Assembly: GCA_903930535.1 (NCBI GenBank)
Contig: CAIYYX010000099.1
Location: 38,447 to 102,446 of the forward strand
DNA: 64,000 nucleotides
Source of the DNA: an uncultured Sterolibacterium sp.
GTDB lineage: Bacteria > Pseudomonadota > Gammaproteobacteria > Burkholderiales > Rhodocyclaceae
Direction: 5' to 3'
Shown here: positions 9,675-18,821 of the stretch, piece by piece
Layout: the number at the start of each line of letters is the position of its first letter
Position numbering within the stretch: position 1 is the first letter of the stretch
The notes under the pieces: generated by a model
Seen by the model: the letters and a program-made list of their open reading frames with translations, nothing else
Told to the model about the DNA's origin: nothing
The model's database searches: none
Made by a program: the position numbers and the translations under genes

Positions 9675-11461
9675 ACTCGCGCAAGATGTTAGTGGTCTTT
9701 CTCTTCCTGCTGGGGTTGGGCCCGCTCGTGCTGCCCGAGTTCTATGTGACGCTCCTCAATTACATCGGACTCTACGCCATCGTCGCGCTGGGTCTGGTAT
9801 TGCTCACCGGTGTCGGGGGGTTGATCTCTTTCGGCCAGGCCGCCTTCGTTGGCCTGGGTGCATATACCACCGCCACCCTGACCACCGCGACCGGATTGCC
9901 TGTCTGGTTGGCGCCTTTTGGCAACTCGCCCTGGTTCGCGCTTTTGGCGGGGTTGTTGCTGACCGCAACGGTGGCCGCTGTGCTCGGTGCCCTGACCCTG
10001 CGTCTGTCCGGCCACTACCTGCCGCTTGGTACCATCGCTTGGGGCATCAGCATCTTCTTCCTTTTTGGCAATCTCGAGCTCCTCGGCGGCCACACGGGCA
10101 TCACCGGCATTCCAGCCATTAACCTCGCCGGCCTGGAAGTGAAGAACGGGCGTGAGTTCTACTATTTGATCTGGCTGGTGCTGATGGCGGCGATCTGGGC
10201 CAGCAACAACCTTCTTGACTCGCGCGCAGGACGCGCCATCCGCGCCCTCAAGGGCGGCACGCTGATGGCGGAGGCGATGGGGGTCGATACCGCCCGTCTG
10301 AAGATGGCGATTTTCCTCATCGCGGCCTTGTTAGCCTGCGTCTCGGGCTGGCTGTATGCGCACTTGCAGCGCTTCGTCAATCCGACGCCGTTCGGCCTGG
10401 GCATCGGCATCGAGTACCTGTTCATGGCGGTGGTCGGTGGTGCTGCCAGCGTCTGGGGTGCTGTGGTTGGTGCTGGTGTCATCACGGTCCTCAAGCAGTG
10501 GCTGCAGGATTTGCTGCCGAAGATACTGGGCAGCAGCGGCAATTTCGAAATGATTGTTTTTGGCTTGATGATGGTGTTGATGCTGCAGCGGGCGCGTGAC
10601 GGTCTCTGGCCCATGCTGGCCAGGCTTGTTCCAATGGCGCGAGGCGGCGACAGGGCTGTGCCTGCTGCCCCGCCGCTGCTGAAGAAGGTCATGGCGCAGG
10701 CCGGCAAGCCGCTGCTCGAAGTGCGTGGCGCGAGAAAGCAGTTCGGCGGCCTGGTGGCCAGCAACGACATGAATCTCACGGTCAATGCCGGAGAAGTGCT
10801 GGCCTTGATCGGTCCCAATGGTGCTGGCAAGACTACTCTATTTAATGTGATTTCCGGGGTGATGCCGCCCTCCGCCGGCGAGATACTGTTCCTCGGCGAG
10901 CGTGTAGAGGGCCTGACTTCGCGCATCATCGCCCGCCGCGGCATGAGTCGCACCTTCCAGCATGTGCGTCTCTTGCCCACCATGAGCGTGCTTGAGAATG
11001 TCGCCATCGGCGCCCACGCGCGCGGCGCCAAAGGGGTGATCGCTGCAGCGTTGCGTCTCGATCGGGCCGAGGAGAGGTGCTTGCTGGCCGAGGCGGCGCG
11101 CCAGATCGAGCGCGTTGGCTTGCAGAATAATATGTTCGACCCGGCTGGCAGCTTGGCCTTGGGACAGCAACGCATTCTCGAGATCGCGCGCGCGCTCTGT
11201 GCCGATCCCTGCCTGCTGCTGCTTGACGAACCCGCTGCAGGCCTCCGTTATCTTGAAAAGCGTGCGCTTGCCGACTTGTTGCGGCGGTTGCGCGCCGAAG
11301 GCATGGGAATACTGCTGGTCGAGCATGATATGGATTTTGTCATGGGACTGGCCGATCGCGTCATCGTCATGGAGTTCGGTGAAAAAATCGCCGAAGGATT
11401 GCCGGAAGAGGTGCAGCGCGATCCGCTCGTCCTCGAAGCCTATCTCGGGGGTGTGGTATGA
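9671..11461 (+). CDS. Fused ABC transporter permease-ATPase (LivM-LivG)
   Basis: One 596-residue open frame joins two subunits normally made separately. Residues about 1-325 are a LivM-type permease (GLYAIVALGLVLLTGVGGLISFGQAAFVGLGAY and later ALKGGTLMAEAMGVDTARLK). After a short linker, about residues 345-596 are a LivG-type ATPase with Walker A LIGPNGAGKTT (near 380), signature ALGQQRILEIARAL, Walker B LLLLDEPAAGL and H-loop VEHDMDF. The GTG at 9671, with GGGAGGA upstream, is the likely start and overlaps livH's stop; an upstream ATG at 9632 is less likely. The next gene (LivF) starts inside its stop codon. LivM-LivG fusions are known in other proteobacteria. Confidence 0.92.
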   Translation: MNSRKMLVVFLFLLGLGPLVLPEFYVTLLNYIGLYAIVALGLVLLTGVGGLISFGQAAFVGLGAYTTATLTTATGLPVWLAPFGNSPWFALLAGLLLTATVAAVLGALTLRLSGHYLPLGTIAWGISIFFLFGNLELLGGHTGITGIPAINLAGLEVKNGREFYYLIWLVLMAAIWASNNLLDSRAGRAIRALKGGTLMAEAMGVDTARLKMAIFLIAALLACVSGWLYAHLQRFVNPTPFGLGIGIEYLFMAVVGGAASVWGAVVGAGVITVLKQWLQDLLPKILGSSGNFEMIVFGLMMVLMLQRARDGLWPMLARLVPMARGGDRAVPAAPPLLKKVMAQAGKPLLEVRGARKQFGGLVASNDMNLTVNAGEVLALIGPNGAGKTTLFNVISGVMPPSAGEILFLGERVEGLTSRIIARRGMSRTFQHVRLLPTMSVLENVAIGAHARGAKGVIAAALRLDRAEERCLLAEAARQIERVGLQNNMFDPAGSLALGQQRILEIARALCADPCLLLLDEPAAGLRYLEKRALADLLRRLRAEGMGILLVEHDMDFVMGLADRVIVMEFGEKIAEGLPEEVQRDPLVLEAYLGGVV

Positions 11462-12195
11462 ATGTGAAAGCCATCCTCGAGGTGACGGACCTTTGTGTTT
11501 CCTATGGCAAGGTCGAGGTGCTGCACCACGCCAATTTGCGCGTCTCTCCGGGACAGATCGTCACCGTCATCGGCCCCAACGGTGCTGGCAAGACCACCAT
11601 GCTCTGCGCCATCATGGGTCTGCTGCCCAAGAACCGGGGTGAGATCGCTTTCCTGGGAACTCAGCAGAGCGAGGTCGAGGTTGAGCGCATGGTGGGTTTG
11701 GGCATGAACCTGGTGCCCGAAAAGCGCGAACTGTTCGGCGAGATGAGCGTCGAGGACAACTTGCTGCTCGGGGCCTTCATGCGCTATCGAAGGGGGATGC
11801 GCGACCAGCGCGAAACGATGTCAGAGGTATTTGACATCTTCCCGCGCCTCAAGGAGAGGCGCGGGCAACTGGCCGGCACGCTTTCAGGAGGCGAGCGGCA
11901 GATGCTGGCGGTCGGTCGTGCCTTGATGGCCAAGCCCAAGCTCTTGATGCTCGACGAGCCCAGCCTCGGTCTTGCGCCTCTGGTTGTGCGCGAAATATTC
12001 CGGGTCATTGCCGACCTGAAACAGACCGGCGTCTCCATTCTGCTGGTCGAACAGAACGCCCGCGCCGCCCTGCAGATCGCCGACTACGGCTACGTCCTGG
12101 AGACCGGCGAGATCGCCCTTGAGGGACCGAGTGCCAAGTTGATCGACGACCCCAAGGTGGTCGAGAGCTATCTCGGCCTCGGCGGAAAGCACTAG
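11458..12195 (+). CDS. livF: Branched-chain amino-acid type ABC transporter ATP-binding protein, LivF type
   Basis: A 245-residue ABC ATPase with Walker A IGPNGAGKTTM (near residue 38), signature LSGGERQMLAVGRAL, Walker B LLMLDEPSLGLAP and H-loop VEQNARAAL, the last typical of LivF. It pairs with the LivG half of the upstream fusion to power transport. Its ATG overlaps the upstream stop (ATGA). It is the last gene of the liv operon; mnmG follows after a 179-base gap holding parS-like sites. Confidence 0.94.
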   Translation: MNVKAILEVTDLCVSYGKVEVLHHANLRVSPGQIVTVIGPNGAGKTTMLCAIMGLLPKNRGEIAFLGTQQSEVEVERMVGLGMNLVPEKRELFGEMSVEDNLLLGAFMRYRRGMRDQRETMSEVFDIFPRLKERRGQLAGTLSGGERQMLAVGRALMAKPKLLMLDEPSLGLAPLVVREIFRVIADLKQTGVSILLVEQNARAALQIADYGYVLETGEIALEGPSAKLIDDPKVVESYLGLGGKH

Positions 12196-12269
12196 CGCTG
12201 CCCCCCCACCCCTTGCCCAGTAAAGTGGGTGACGGGGGTTCGTCTGCGCGGCCCGGCGCCGAGGACTGG

Positions 12270-12285
12270 TGTTTCACGTGGAACC
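12270..12285. promoter_or_regulatory. parS-like centromere site 1
   Basis: TGTTTCACGTGGAACC matches the bacterial parS consensus TGTTNCACGTGNAACA at all defined positions except the last. ParB loads at parS to organise origin segregation. The parA-parB genes lie 2.6 kb downstream. Confidence 0.8.
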
Positions 12286-12295
12286 AGTCGGTAGA

Positions 12296-12311
12296 GGTTT
12301 CACGTGGAACA
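12296..12311. promoter_or_regulatory. parS-like centromere site 2
   Basis: GGTTTCACGTGGAACA matches the parS consensus except for the first base. It is 26 bases centre to centre from site 1, and the two sites have mismatches at opposite ends. Confidence 0.8.
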
Positions 12312-12374
12312 AGTCCCCTGTAATTATCCCGGCGGGAAGGGTATGATTGCGCCTCTTTTGTCTTAGCCGCTCCG

Positions 12375-14267
12375 ATGCTGTTTCCCACGCGTTTCGACGT
12401 AATTGTCATTGGCGGCGGCCATGCCGGCACCGAGGCGGCGCTTGCCGGCGCACGGGCCGGCGCGCGCACGCTGCTGCTTACGCACAATATCGAGACGCTC
12501 GGGCAGATGTCGTGCAACCCTTCCATCGGCGGCATCGGCAAGGGCCACCTGGTCAGGGAAGTGGATGCGCTCGGCGGCGCCATGGCGGCGGCTACCGACG
12601 AAGCCGGGATCCAGTTCCGCATCCTGAATTCGAGCAAGGGTCCGGCGGTGCGGGCGACCCGCGCCCAAGCCGACCGCATTCTCTACAAGGCGGCGATCCG
12701 CCGGCGCCTTGAGAACCAGCCCAACCTGACTCTGTTTCAGCAGGCGGTCGACGATCTTCTGGTTTCCGGCGATCGCGTGAGCGGCGTCGTTACGCAACTG
12801 GGCATCCGCTTCGAGGCGCAGGCAGTGGTCCTGACGGCGGGCACCTTCCTCGGCGGCCTGGTCCATGTCGGGCTCGCCAATTACCATGCCGGTCGCGCCG
12901 GTGATCCGCCGGCGATCTCCTTGGCGCAGCGTTTGCGGGAGTTACAACTTCCGGTTGGCCGCCTCAAGACCGGTACGCCGCCGCGCCTCGATGGTCGCAG
13001 TATCGATTATTCGCAGTTGCAGATCCAGCATGGCGACGATCCGGTGCCGGTGTTTTCCTTTCTCGGCAGAGCAGAACAGCACCCTCGTCAGGTCCCTTGC
13101 TGGATAACCCACACCAATGCACGCACCCACGAGATCATACGCGCCGGCCTCGACCGCTCGCCGATGTTCACGGGGGTGATCGAGGGTATCGGTCCGCGCT
13201 ACTGCCCCTCGATAGAGGACAAGATCCATCGCTTCGCCGGCAAGGACAGCCACCAGGTTTTCCTCGAGCCGGAGGGGCTGGATACCCACGAGATCTATCC
13301 GCAGGGCGTATCCACCAGCCTGCCTTTCGATGTGCAACTGGCCCTCGTGCGCAGCATGCGCGGCCTGGAAAACGCGCATATCCTGCGTCCCGGCTATGCC
13401 ATCGAATACGACTATTTCGATCCGCAGAACCTCAAGGCATCGCTCGAGACGAAGTCGATTGCCGGCCTGTTCTTTGCCGGCCAGATCAACGGCACCACAG
13501 GTTATGAAGAGGCCGCCGCCCAGGGACTTCTCGCCGGCATCAATGCCGCGCTGCAGATTCAGGGTCGGGGGGCCTGGTGCCCGCGGCGCGACCAGGCTTA
13601 TCTCGGCGTGCTGGTTGATGACCTCATCACCCGTGGCGTTTCCGAGCCCTACCGGATGTTTACCAGCCGCGCCGAATACCGCCTTTCCTTGCGCGAGGAT
13701 AATGCCGACCTGCGCCTGACCGAGATAGGCCGCGATCTGGGCCTGGTCGACGATGCCCGCTGGAGAGCCTTCTGTGTCAAAAGAGAGGCCATTGAACGCG
13801 AGCGCGAGAGGCTCAAGACGACCTGGGTCAATCCGCGTATTGTCGGCGAGGCGGATGCCTTGCGCGTCCTGGGCCAGCCGCTGGAACGCGAATATCGTTT
13901 GCTCGACCTGCTTTGCCGGCCGCAGGTGCACTATGCCTCCCTGATGTCCTTGCCGGGCGCCGGCGAGGCGGTCAACGATCCGCAGGTGGTGGAGCAGGTC
14001 GAGATCCAGGCCAAGTATCAGGGCTATATCGACCGTCAGCTGGAGGAGGTTGCCAAGAGCCAGGCCAATGAAACCCTACGCCTGCCCCAGGACCTGGACT
14101 ACGGCGAGGTGCATGGCCTTTCCATAGAGGTACGGCAAAAGCTCAATCTGCACAAACCGGAAACCCTGGGACAGGCCTCGCGCATCCAGGGCATAACGCC
14201 CGCAGCCATTTCTCTTCTGCTGGTGCATCTCAAGCGCCGCTCGACGCGGGAGAAGCAGAGCGCATGA
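12375..14267 (+). CDS. mnmG: tRNA uridine 5-carboxymethylaminomethyl modification enzyme MnmG
   Basis: The 630-residue FAD enzyme that works with MnmE on wobble uridines. It shows the N-terminal dinucleotide-binding motif [12 protein letters not shown], the conserved [22 protein letters not shown] and [19 protein letters not shown] signatures, and [18 protein letters not shown] near residue 375. The length is as in E. coli (629). It is first in mnmG-rsmG-parA-parB, and rsmG starts within its stop codon. It starts 64 bases after the second parS-like site. Confidence 0.97.
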   Translation: MLFPTRFDVIVIGGGHAGTEAALAGARAGARTLLLTHNIETLGQMSCNPSIGGIGKGHLVREVDALGGAMAAATDEAGIQFRILNSSKGPAVRATRAQADRILYKAAIRRRLENQPNLTLFQQAVDDLLVSGDRVSGVVTQLGIRFEAQAVVLTAGTFLGGLVHVGLANYHAGRAGDPPAISLAQRLRELQLPVGRLKTGTPPRLDGRSIDYSQLQIQHGDDPVPVFSFLGRAEQHPRQVPCWITHTNARTHEIIRAGLDRSPMFTGVIEGIGPRYCPSIEDKIHRFAGKDSHQVFLEPEGLDTHEIYPQGVSTSLPFDVQLALVRSMRGLENAHILRPGYAIEYDYFDPQNLKASLETKSIAGLFFAGQINGTTGYEEAAAQGLLAGINAALQIQGRGAWCPRRDQAYLGVLVDDLITRGVSEPYRMFTSRAEYRLSLREDNADLRLTEIGRDLGLVDDARWRAFCVKREAIERERERLKTTWVNPRIVGEADALRVLGQPLEREYRLLDLLCRPQVHYASLMSLPGAGEAVNDPQVVEQVEIQAKYQGYIDRQLEEVAKSQANETLRLPQDLDYGEVHGLSIEVRQKLNLHKPETLGQASRIQGITPAAISLLLVHLKRRSTREKQSA

Positions 14268-14890
14268 GTTCGAGAGAGCAACTCCATTCAGGCATTAATG
14301 AAATCGGCCTCGATCTGTCTTCTGAAACCGAGGATAAGCTGCTTGCTTACCTCGCCTTGATAGCCAAGTGGAACCGTACCTACAATCTTACAGCCGTGCG
14401 CGACGAGGCCGCCATGGTGGGTAATCACTTGCTCGACTCGCTAGTCGCTCTGCCGCACCTTGCGGGAGCCGGGTCGTTGGCTGATGTCGGCAGCGGCGCT
14501 GGACTGCCTGGCATTCCCCTGGCACTGGCACGGCCCTCTTTGGCCGTGACGCTGGTCGAGTCCAGCCAGAAGAAGGCGAGTTTCCTGCAGCAAGCGAAAA
14601 TCGAGCTGAAGCTCGCTAATGTGAGCATACACTGCGAGCGTGTGGAATATCTGAAGCCAGAAGTTCCATTCGATGCGGTGATCTCCCGGGCATTTTCCGA
14701 CCTTGCCGAGTTCGTTCGTCTGGCCGGGCATCTGACGGCTTCGGGCGGGCGTCTCCTGGCAATGAAAGGCATCGATCCGCATGAGGAAATCGCCCAACTG
14801 CCGGCCGGCTGGCGGGTTACGCAAACCATCCCCCTGACCGTGCCAGGCTTGGCGGTGCAGAGGCATTTGATAGCTATCGAAAGGGTGTAG
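14264..14890 (+). CDS. rsmG: 16S rRNA (guanine527-N7)-methyltransferase RsmG
   Basis: A 208-residue methyltransferase that modifies G527 of 16S rRNA using S-adenosylmethionine. It has the typical N-terminal helices with [18 protein letters not shown] and the SAM-binding loop [20 protein letters not shown], then [15 protein letters not shown]. The ATG overlaps the mnmG stop. It is followed 3 bases later by parA, the standard order. Confidence 0.96.
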   Translation: MSSREQLHSGINEIGLDLSSETEDKLLAYLALIAKWNRTYNLTAVRDEAAMVGNHLLDSLVALPHLAGAGSLADVGSGAGLPGIPLALARPSLAVTLVESSQKKASFLQQAKIELKLANVSIHCERVEYLKPEVPFDAVISRAFSDLAEFVRLAGHLTASGGRLLAMKGIDPHEEIAQLPAGWRVTQTIPLTVPGLAVQRHLIAIERV

Positions 14891-14893
14891 TTC

Positions 14894-15661
14894 ATGCATA
14901 TTTTTGCGATTGCCAACCAGAAGGGCGGCGTCGGTAAGACCACCACCACTGTGAACCTTGCCGCGGCGCTAGCCGCCGCCGGCCAGCGCACGCTGCTGGT
15001 GGACCTCGATCCCCAGGGTAACGCCACCATGGGCAGCGGTGTGGACAAGCAGTCGCTGGAAAACTCCGTCTATCAAGTGCTGCTCGGCCTGGCCACTCTG
15101 GCCGAGGCGCGCGTCGTCTCGCCATCCGGAAAGTTCGACCTCCTGCCCGCAAACCGCGACCTAGCTGGTGCTGAGGTCGAGATGGTTGGCCTTGAACAGC
15201 GGGAGATGCGGCTTAAGGAAGCGCTCACTCTTCATAACGAAGACTACGATTTCGTCCTTATCGACTGCCCGCCGTCACTGTCTCTTCTGACACTGAACGG
15301 CCTGTGCGCAGCCCACGGCGTGGTGATTCCGATGCAATGCGAGTACTACGCCCTGGAAGGGCTGTCGGACCTCGTGAACACCATCAAGAAGGTGCATGCC
15401 AACCTCAACCCTGACCTCAAGGTCATCGGTCTGTTGCGGGTGATGTTCGATCCGCGCGCCGCGCTCGGCCAACAGGTTTCCGCCGAGTTGGAGAAGCATT
15501 TTGGCGACAAGGTCTTCAAGACCATAGTGCCGCGCAACATTCGCCTCGCCGAGGCGCCAAGCTACGGCGTGCCTGGCGTGTTGTTCGACAAGGCATCGAA
15601 GGGTGCGCAGGCCTACCTGGCCTTCGCCGCAGAAATGATAGAACGCGTGAAAACGCTGTAA
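14894..15661 (+). CDS. parA: Chromosome partitioning ATPase ParA (Soj)
   Basis: A 255-residue Walker-type ATPase that positions the origin region with ParB/parS. The deviant Walker A KGGVGKTTT lies at residues 10-18, Walker B LIDCPPSLSLLTLN near residue 120, and the start MHIFAIANQKGGVGKTT is typical of chromosomal Soj proteins. It lies between rsmG and parB with short gaps, and its presumed parS sites are upstream of mnmG. Confidence 0.97.
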   Translation: MHIFAIANQKGGVGKTTTTVNLAAALAAAGQRTLLVDLDPQGNATMGSGVDKQSLENSVYQVLLGLATLAEARVVSPSGKFDLLPANRDLAGAEVEMVGLEQREMRLKEALTLHNEDYDFVLIDCPPSLSLLTLNGLCAAHGVVIPMQCEYYALEGLSDLVNTIKKVHANLNPDLKVIGLLRVMFDPRAALGQQVSAELEKHFGDKVFKTIVPRNIRLAEAPSYGVPGVLFDKASKGAQAYLAFAAEMIERVKTL

Positions 15662-15671
15662 AGGAAGAAAA

Positions 15672-16523
15672 ATGAACCCCACGAAAAAGAAAGGCCTCGG
15701 CCGCGGACTCGACGCTCTTCTGGCAGCCAATAGCGGCAATGAGCCGTCGCGTCAGGACAAACTGTCCGTCACCGCCCTGCAGCCGGGCAAGTACCAGCCG
15801 CGCACGCACATGGATCAGGAGTCGCTGAACGATCTGGCTGCCTCGATCAAGGCCCAGGGCGTGATGCAGCCAATCCTGGTGCGCCCGGTCGGCATCGGCC
15901 GCTACGAGATCATCGCCGGCGAGCGCCGCTGGCGCGCCGCCCAACTCGCGGGAATGAACGAAGTGCCGGTGCTGGTGCGCGATATTCCGGATGAGGCAGC
16001 GCTGGCGATGTCGCTGATAGAGAATATCCAGCGCGAGAACTTGAACCCGCTCGAAGAAGCCGCCGGCATCCAGCGCCTGATCGACGAGTTCGGCATGACC
16101 CACCAGGAGGCGGCAGATGCCGTGGGCCGTTCGCGCCCGGCGGCGAGCAACCTGCTGCGCCTGCTGCATTTGGCCAAGCCGGTGCAGGAATGCCTCTATT
16201 CCGGGGAACTCGACATGGGCCATGCGCGCGCCTTGCTGCCCTTGTCGAAATCCGAACAAGCGCGGCTCGCCGCCCAGGTGGTGCACAAGGGCTTATCGGT
16301 GCGCGAGACGGAGAGGCTGGTTGCCCGCGAACTCAATCCGCCGGCGAAGAAGGCCGCTGCCCATGAGGCCGACCGTGATCTCTTGAGTCTCGAAGAGGAA
16401 CTCGCAGATGCAATAGGCGCAGCGGTCAAGATAAGCGCCAACAAGAAGGGCGTAGGCAGCCTGACCATACGCTATAGCGGGCTGGAGCAACTTCAGGGAA
16501 TTATCGAACGGCTGCGCCGCTAA
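15672..16523 (+). CDS. parB: Chromosome partitioning protein ParB (Spo0J)
   Basis: A 283-residue CTP-dependent clamp that binds parS and spreads. It begins with a basic leader (KKKGLGRGLDALL), then the ParB/Sulfiredoxin-like N-terminal domain with GERRWRAAQLAGM, the helix-turn-helix region (MTHQEAADAVGRSRPAASNLLRLL), and a C-terminal dimerisation region (SLTIRYSGLEQLQGIIERLRR). It starts 10 bases after parA with AAGGAAG upstream. It ends the operon. Confidence 0.97.
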   Translation: MNPTKKKGLGRGLDALLAANSGNEPSRQDKLSVTALQPGKYQPRTHMDQESLNDLAASIKAQGVMQPILVRPVGIGRYEIIAGERRWRAAQLAGMNEVPVLVRDIPDEAALAMSLIENIQRENLNPLEEAAGIQRLIDEFGMTHQEAADAVGRSRPAASNLLRLLHLAKPVQECLYSGELDMGHARALLPLSKSEQARLAAQVVHKGLSVRETERLVARELNPPAKKAAAHEADRDLLSLEEELADAIGAAVKISANKKGVGSLTIRYSGLEQLQGIIERLRR

Positions 16524-16557
16524 GCTCCGCAGCAGGGTCGCGCTGTAGTCAACTTTT

Positions 16558-16605
16558 GGCTGCGGCGGCACGGAGCAATGCTCCACGAAACCCCGCCTTC
16601 GCCCC
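16558..16605. repeat. Dispersed palindromic repeat, family A copy 1
   Basis: Downstream of parB, between convergent genes. It contains CTGCGGCGGC, a small hairpin (GGAGC-AAT-GCTCC, 16572-16584), then CGAAACCCCGCCTTCGCCCC. It aligns with 36049-36094, where the hairpin arms differ but still pair. It may also serve as a transcription end point for parB. Confidence 0.55.
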
Positions 16606-16634
16606 CAGGGAGGGGGTTTAGAGGAAGGTTCTTA

Positions 16635-17930
16635 TTAGGCAGTCCGCGCCGCCCGTCGCCCGCGTGCGAGGTCTATGCCGCCAAGGAGCAGTAGTCCGAT
16701 CACGAAATAGCTGCCTGTGGCGAGTATAGCCAGGCGATGATTGCCTGCGGTCAGCCAGGTGACCAGTCCGTAGGTGAGCGGGCCGAGGATGGAGGAAAGT
16801 TTCACTGCCAGCCCCCAAAGCCCGAAGAATTCCGCCCGCCTTGCTGCCGGACTGAGCATGGCGATGGCGGCGCGGGCGGCAGACTGGCTGGCGCCCAGAC
16901 AGATTCCTGCGAGCGCGGCGGCCGCCCAGAAACGCGAAGCGTCTTCTGCCGACCAGGCGAGAAGCGTCATGACAATCCAGCCTACCAGCGTCAGGGCTAT
17001 GCTGCGTATGTGTCCGACCCTGTCCTGCAGGTAGCCGAAGGAGAAAGCGCCGGCAGCGGCCATCAGGTTCACGACGACGATAAGAGCCAGGGTCTGCTGG
17101 GTGGTGAATTTCATTGCCTGCTCGGCATAGACGGCCGCCAGGGTGATGACCGCCTGGATGCCGGCCTGGTAGAACACGATGCATATCAGGAGCCGGCGCA
17201 GGTCCTTGAAGTCTTGCGCATGATGCAAGGTCGCCTTGATCCGGGTGAAGGCGCTGCCGACCCAGCCGCGGCTGACTTCGCCTTGGGGCAAGGCACGCTC
17301 GCGAAGGTAAAGAAAGGTTGGCACGCTGGCGAGAGCGAACAAGGTCGCCGTGATCAGCATGGAGACAGGCACGAAGTGCGATGCGCCCAGACCCTGCGCC
17401 TGCGCCCAACTGATGTAGGCGAGACACAGGCCGAGACTCAGCAGACCGCCGAGGTAACCTAGGCTCCAGCCCCAACCAGAGATGGTTCCCAGGCTGTCTT
17501 CCTGCGCCAGTTCGGGCAGGAAGGCGGCGATCAGGTTCTCGCCGCTGCCGAAAAAGAAATTCGACAGCACCACGAAAAGGATGGCCAGGACGAGGTCGCC
17601 CGGCCCGGCCAGGGCCAGTCCGGCCGTACTGATCACACAGCCGATGGTGGTGATGAGTAGCAGTTTTTTCTTGGCGGCGTGAATGTCGGCCCAGGCTCCG
17701 ACCAGGGGTGCGCTGACCATGATCAGGGCGTAGGAGGCGGCGAGAGCGGAAGTCCAGGCGAATGTTGCCCACGGCGCGCCGGCTGCGACCACGGAGACGA
17801 AATAGGCATTGAACAGAGCGGTGATGACGACCGTGGTGTAGCCGGAATTGGCGAAGTCATACATTGCCCAGGCCCACACTTCGCGGCTTGTGGCGCCGCT
17901 GGCAAGACGGTTTGACGGGCTAGACTGCAT
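16635..17930 (-). CDS. Major facilitator superfamily transporter, UMF1/Atg22-like
   Basis: A roughly 431-residue protein with about twelve hydrophobic segments. It begins SREVWAWAMYDFANSGYTTVVITALFNAYFV, the characteristic N terminus of the UMF1 group of MFS permeases related to yeast Atg22, and ends with a basic tail. Substrate unknown. I chose the ATG at 17930 over an upstream start that would run into the neighbouring exonuclease gene; the gap to that gene is then 5 bases, suggesting co-transcription. It is convergent with parB. Confidence 0.85.
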   Translation of the reverse strand: MQSSPSNRLASGATSREVWAWAMYDFANSGYTTVVITALFNAYFVSVVAAGAPWATFAWTSALAASYALIMVSAPLVGAWADIHAAKKKLLLITTIGCVISTAGLALAGPGDLVLAILFVVLSNFFFGSGENLIAAFLPELAQEDSLGTISGWGWSLGYLGGLLSLGLCLAYISWAQAQGLGASHFVPVSMLITATLFALASVPTFLYLRERALPQGEVSRGWVGSAFTRIKATLHHAQDFKDLRRLLICIVFYQAGIQAVITLAAVYAEQAMKFTTQQTLALIVVVNLMAAAGAFSFGYLQDRVGHIRSIALTLVGWIVMTLLAWSAEDASRFWAAAALAGICLGASQSAARAAIAMLSPAARRAEFFGLWGLAVKLSSILGPLTYGLVTWLTAGNHRLAILATGSYFVIGLLLLGGIDLARGRRAARTA

Positions 17931-17935
17931 CCCGC

Positions 17936-18556
17936 TCACAGACCGAGCCTGCGCTTGGCATTTTCTGCACAACTATTGATCTGGGCCTTCGGCGTTATCT
18001 GTAATATGCGCAGGATCTCATGGGGCACGCTCAGCAGGGAATACTTCTGTTTCAGGTCGGCGGCCATCTTCAGCATCAGATGTGCCGTCATTTCGGCATC
18101 CGCCAGGGCCCGGTGATGGCGGCCGGTGCTGGGCAGTCCCAGGTGTTCCGCAAGCGTCGCCAATTTGTGATTCGGCGCAAGCGGATAAATCCTGCGCGCC
18201 AATAACATCGAACAGACGAATTCCTGATTTCTTTTTCTGCTGATCCTCTGCAACTCGGCATCCAGAAACATACGGTCGAAGGAGGCGTTGTGGGCTGCCA
18301 GGGGAAAATCGCCGAGGAACTCAGCCAGTTCTTTCATCACCTCGGTCACAGGCGGGGCCTTGCGAATCATGGCATCGGAGATTCCTGTGAGCGCTGCGAT
18401 GTATGCCGGTATCGCCATGCCGGCATTCATCAGGCTCTGGTAGCGATCGACGATACGGCCTTCTTCCAGCAACACGACTGCCACCTCGGTGGCCCGATCG
18501 CCCATCCCGGGGGATAGGCCTGTCGTTTCGAAGTCGATGACAGCAAGCCTATCCAC
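17936..18556 (-). CDS. DEDDh 3'-5' exonuclease (DnaQ-like)
   Basis: A 206-residue exonuclease of the DnaQ superfamily. The three exonuclease motifs are visible: DFETTGLSPGMGD near the N terminus (Exo I with two metal-binding acids), AAHNASFDRMFLDAE near residue 93 (Exo II) and HHRALADAEMTAHL near residue 142 (Exo III with the DEDDh His). It may proofread or degrade DNA or RNA; it is not the epsilon subunit by neighbourhood. Start is a GTG at 18556. The C-terminal 35 residues show no recognised domain. Confidence 0.88.
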   Translation of the reverse strand: MDRLAVIDFETTGLSPGMGDRATEVAVVLLEEGRIVDRYQSLMNAGMAIPAYIAALTGISDAMIRKAPPVTEVMKELAEFLGDFPLAAHNASFDRMFLDAELQRISRKRNQEFVCSMLLARRIYPLAPNHKLATLAEHLGLPSTGRHHRALADAEMTAHLMLKMAADLKQKYSLLSVPHEILRILQITPKAQINSCAENAKRRLGL

Positions 18557-18624
18557 GTTTGCATCCGATAACTCCGGTGACTGCAGAGCGGACTGCGTAT
18601 TCCACGGGATTAAGCCTATCTGAT

Positions 18625-18701
18625 TGGTGCGCCCGACACGATTCGAACGTGCGACTTCTACCTTCGGAGGGTAGCACTCTATCCATCTGAGCTACGGGCG
18701 C
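18625..18701 (-). tRNA. tRNA-Arg (anticodon CCG)
   Basis: The minus strand folds into a complete cloverleaf of 77 bases: acceptor GCGCCCG paired with CGGGCGC, D arm GCTC...GAGT, anticodon stem CTACC/GGTAG with loop CTCCGAA (anticodon CCG, reading CGG arginine codons), T arm with TTCGAAT, and an encoded 3' CCA. Confidence 0.95.
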
Positions 18702-18711
18702 GTGGGGCGAC

Positions 18712-18740
18712 AGCATAGCGGTTTTGCCCTGATACGTCCA
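18712..18740 (-). promoter_or_regulatory. Probable promoter of tRNA-Arg
   Basis: On the minus strand TGGACG and TATGCT are separated by 17 bases, and the -10 ends about 10 bases before the mature tRNA. Both hexamers have two mismatches to consensus, so this is only a moderate prediction. Confidence 0.4.
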
Positions 18741-18772
18741 TGCGTGGCCTGTGCCACCGTGGACAAAGTCGC

Positions 18773-18778
18773 TATAAT
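18773..18778 (+). promoter_or_regulatory. Possible -10 element for the cytochrome c gene
   Basis: A perfect TATAAT lies 43 bases upstream of the cytochrome start codon in the gap shared with the divergent tRNA. No good -35 is found at 16-18 bases, so an activator or another element may be needed. Confidence 0.4.
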
Positions 18779-18821
18779 TGTTCGCTCTCTAACATGCTTC
18801 CCAGTCATCAAGGATCCCACC

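Noticed and set aside
16618..17772. 384-codon minus-strand frame overlapping the MFS gene in another frame
   Set aside because: Arg/Pro/Gly-rich, no hydrophobic pattern; the alternative frame gives a clear MFS protein.
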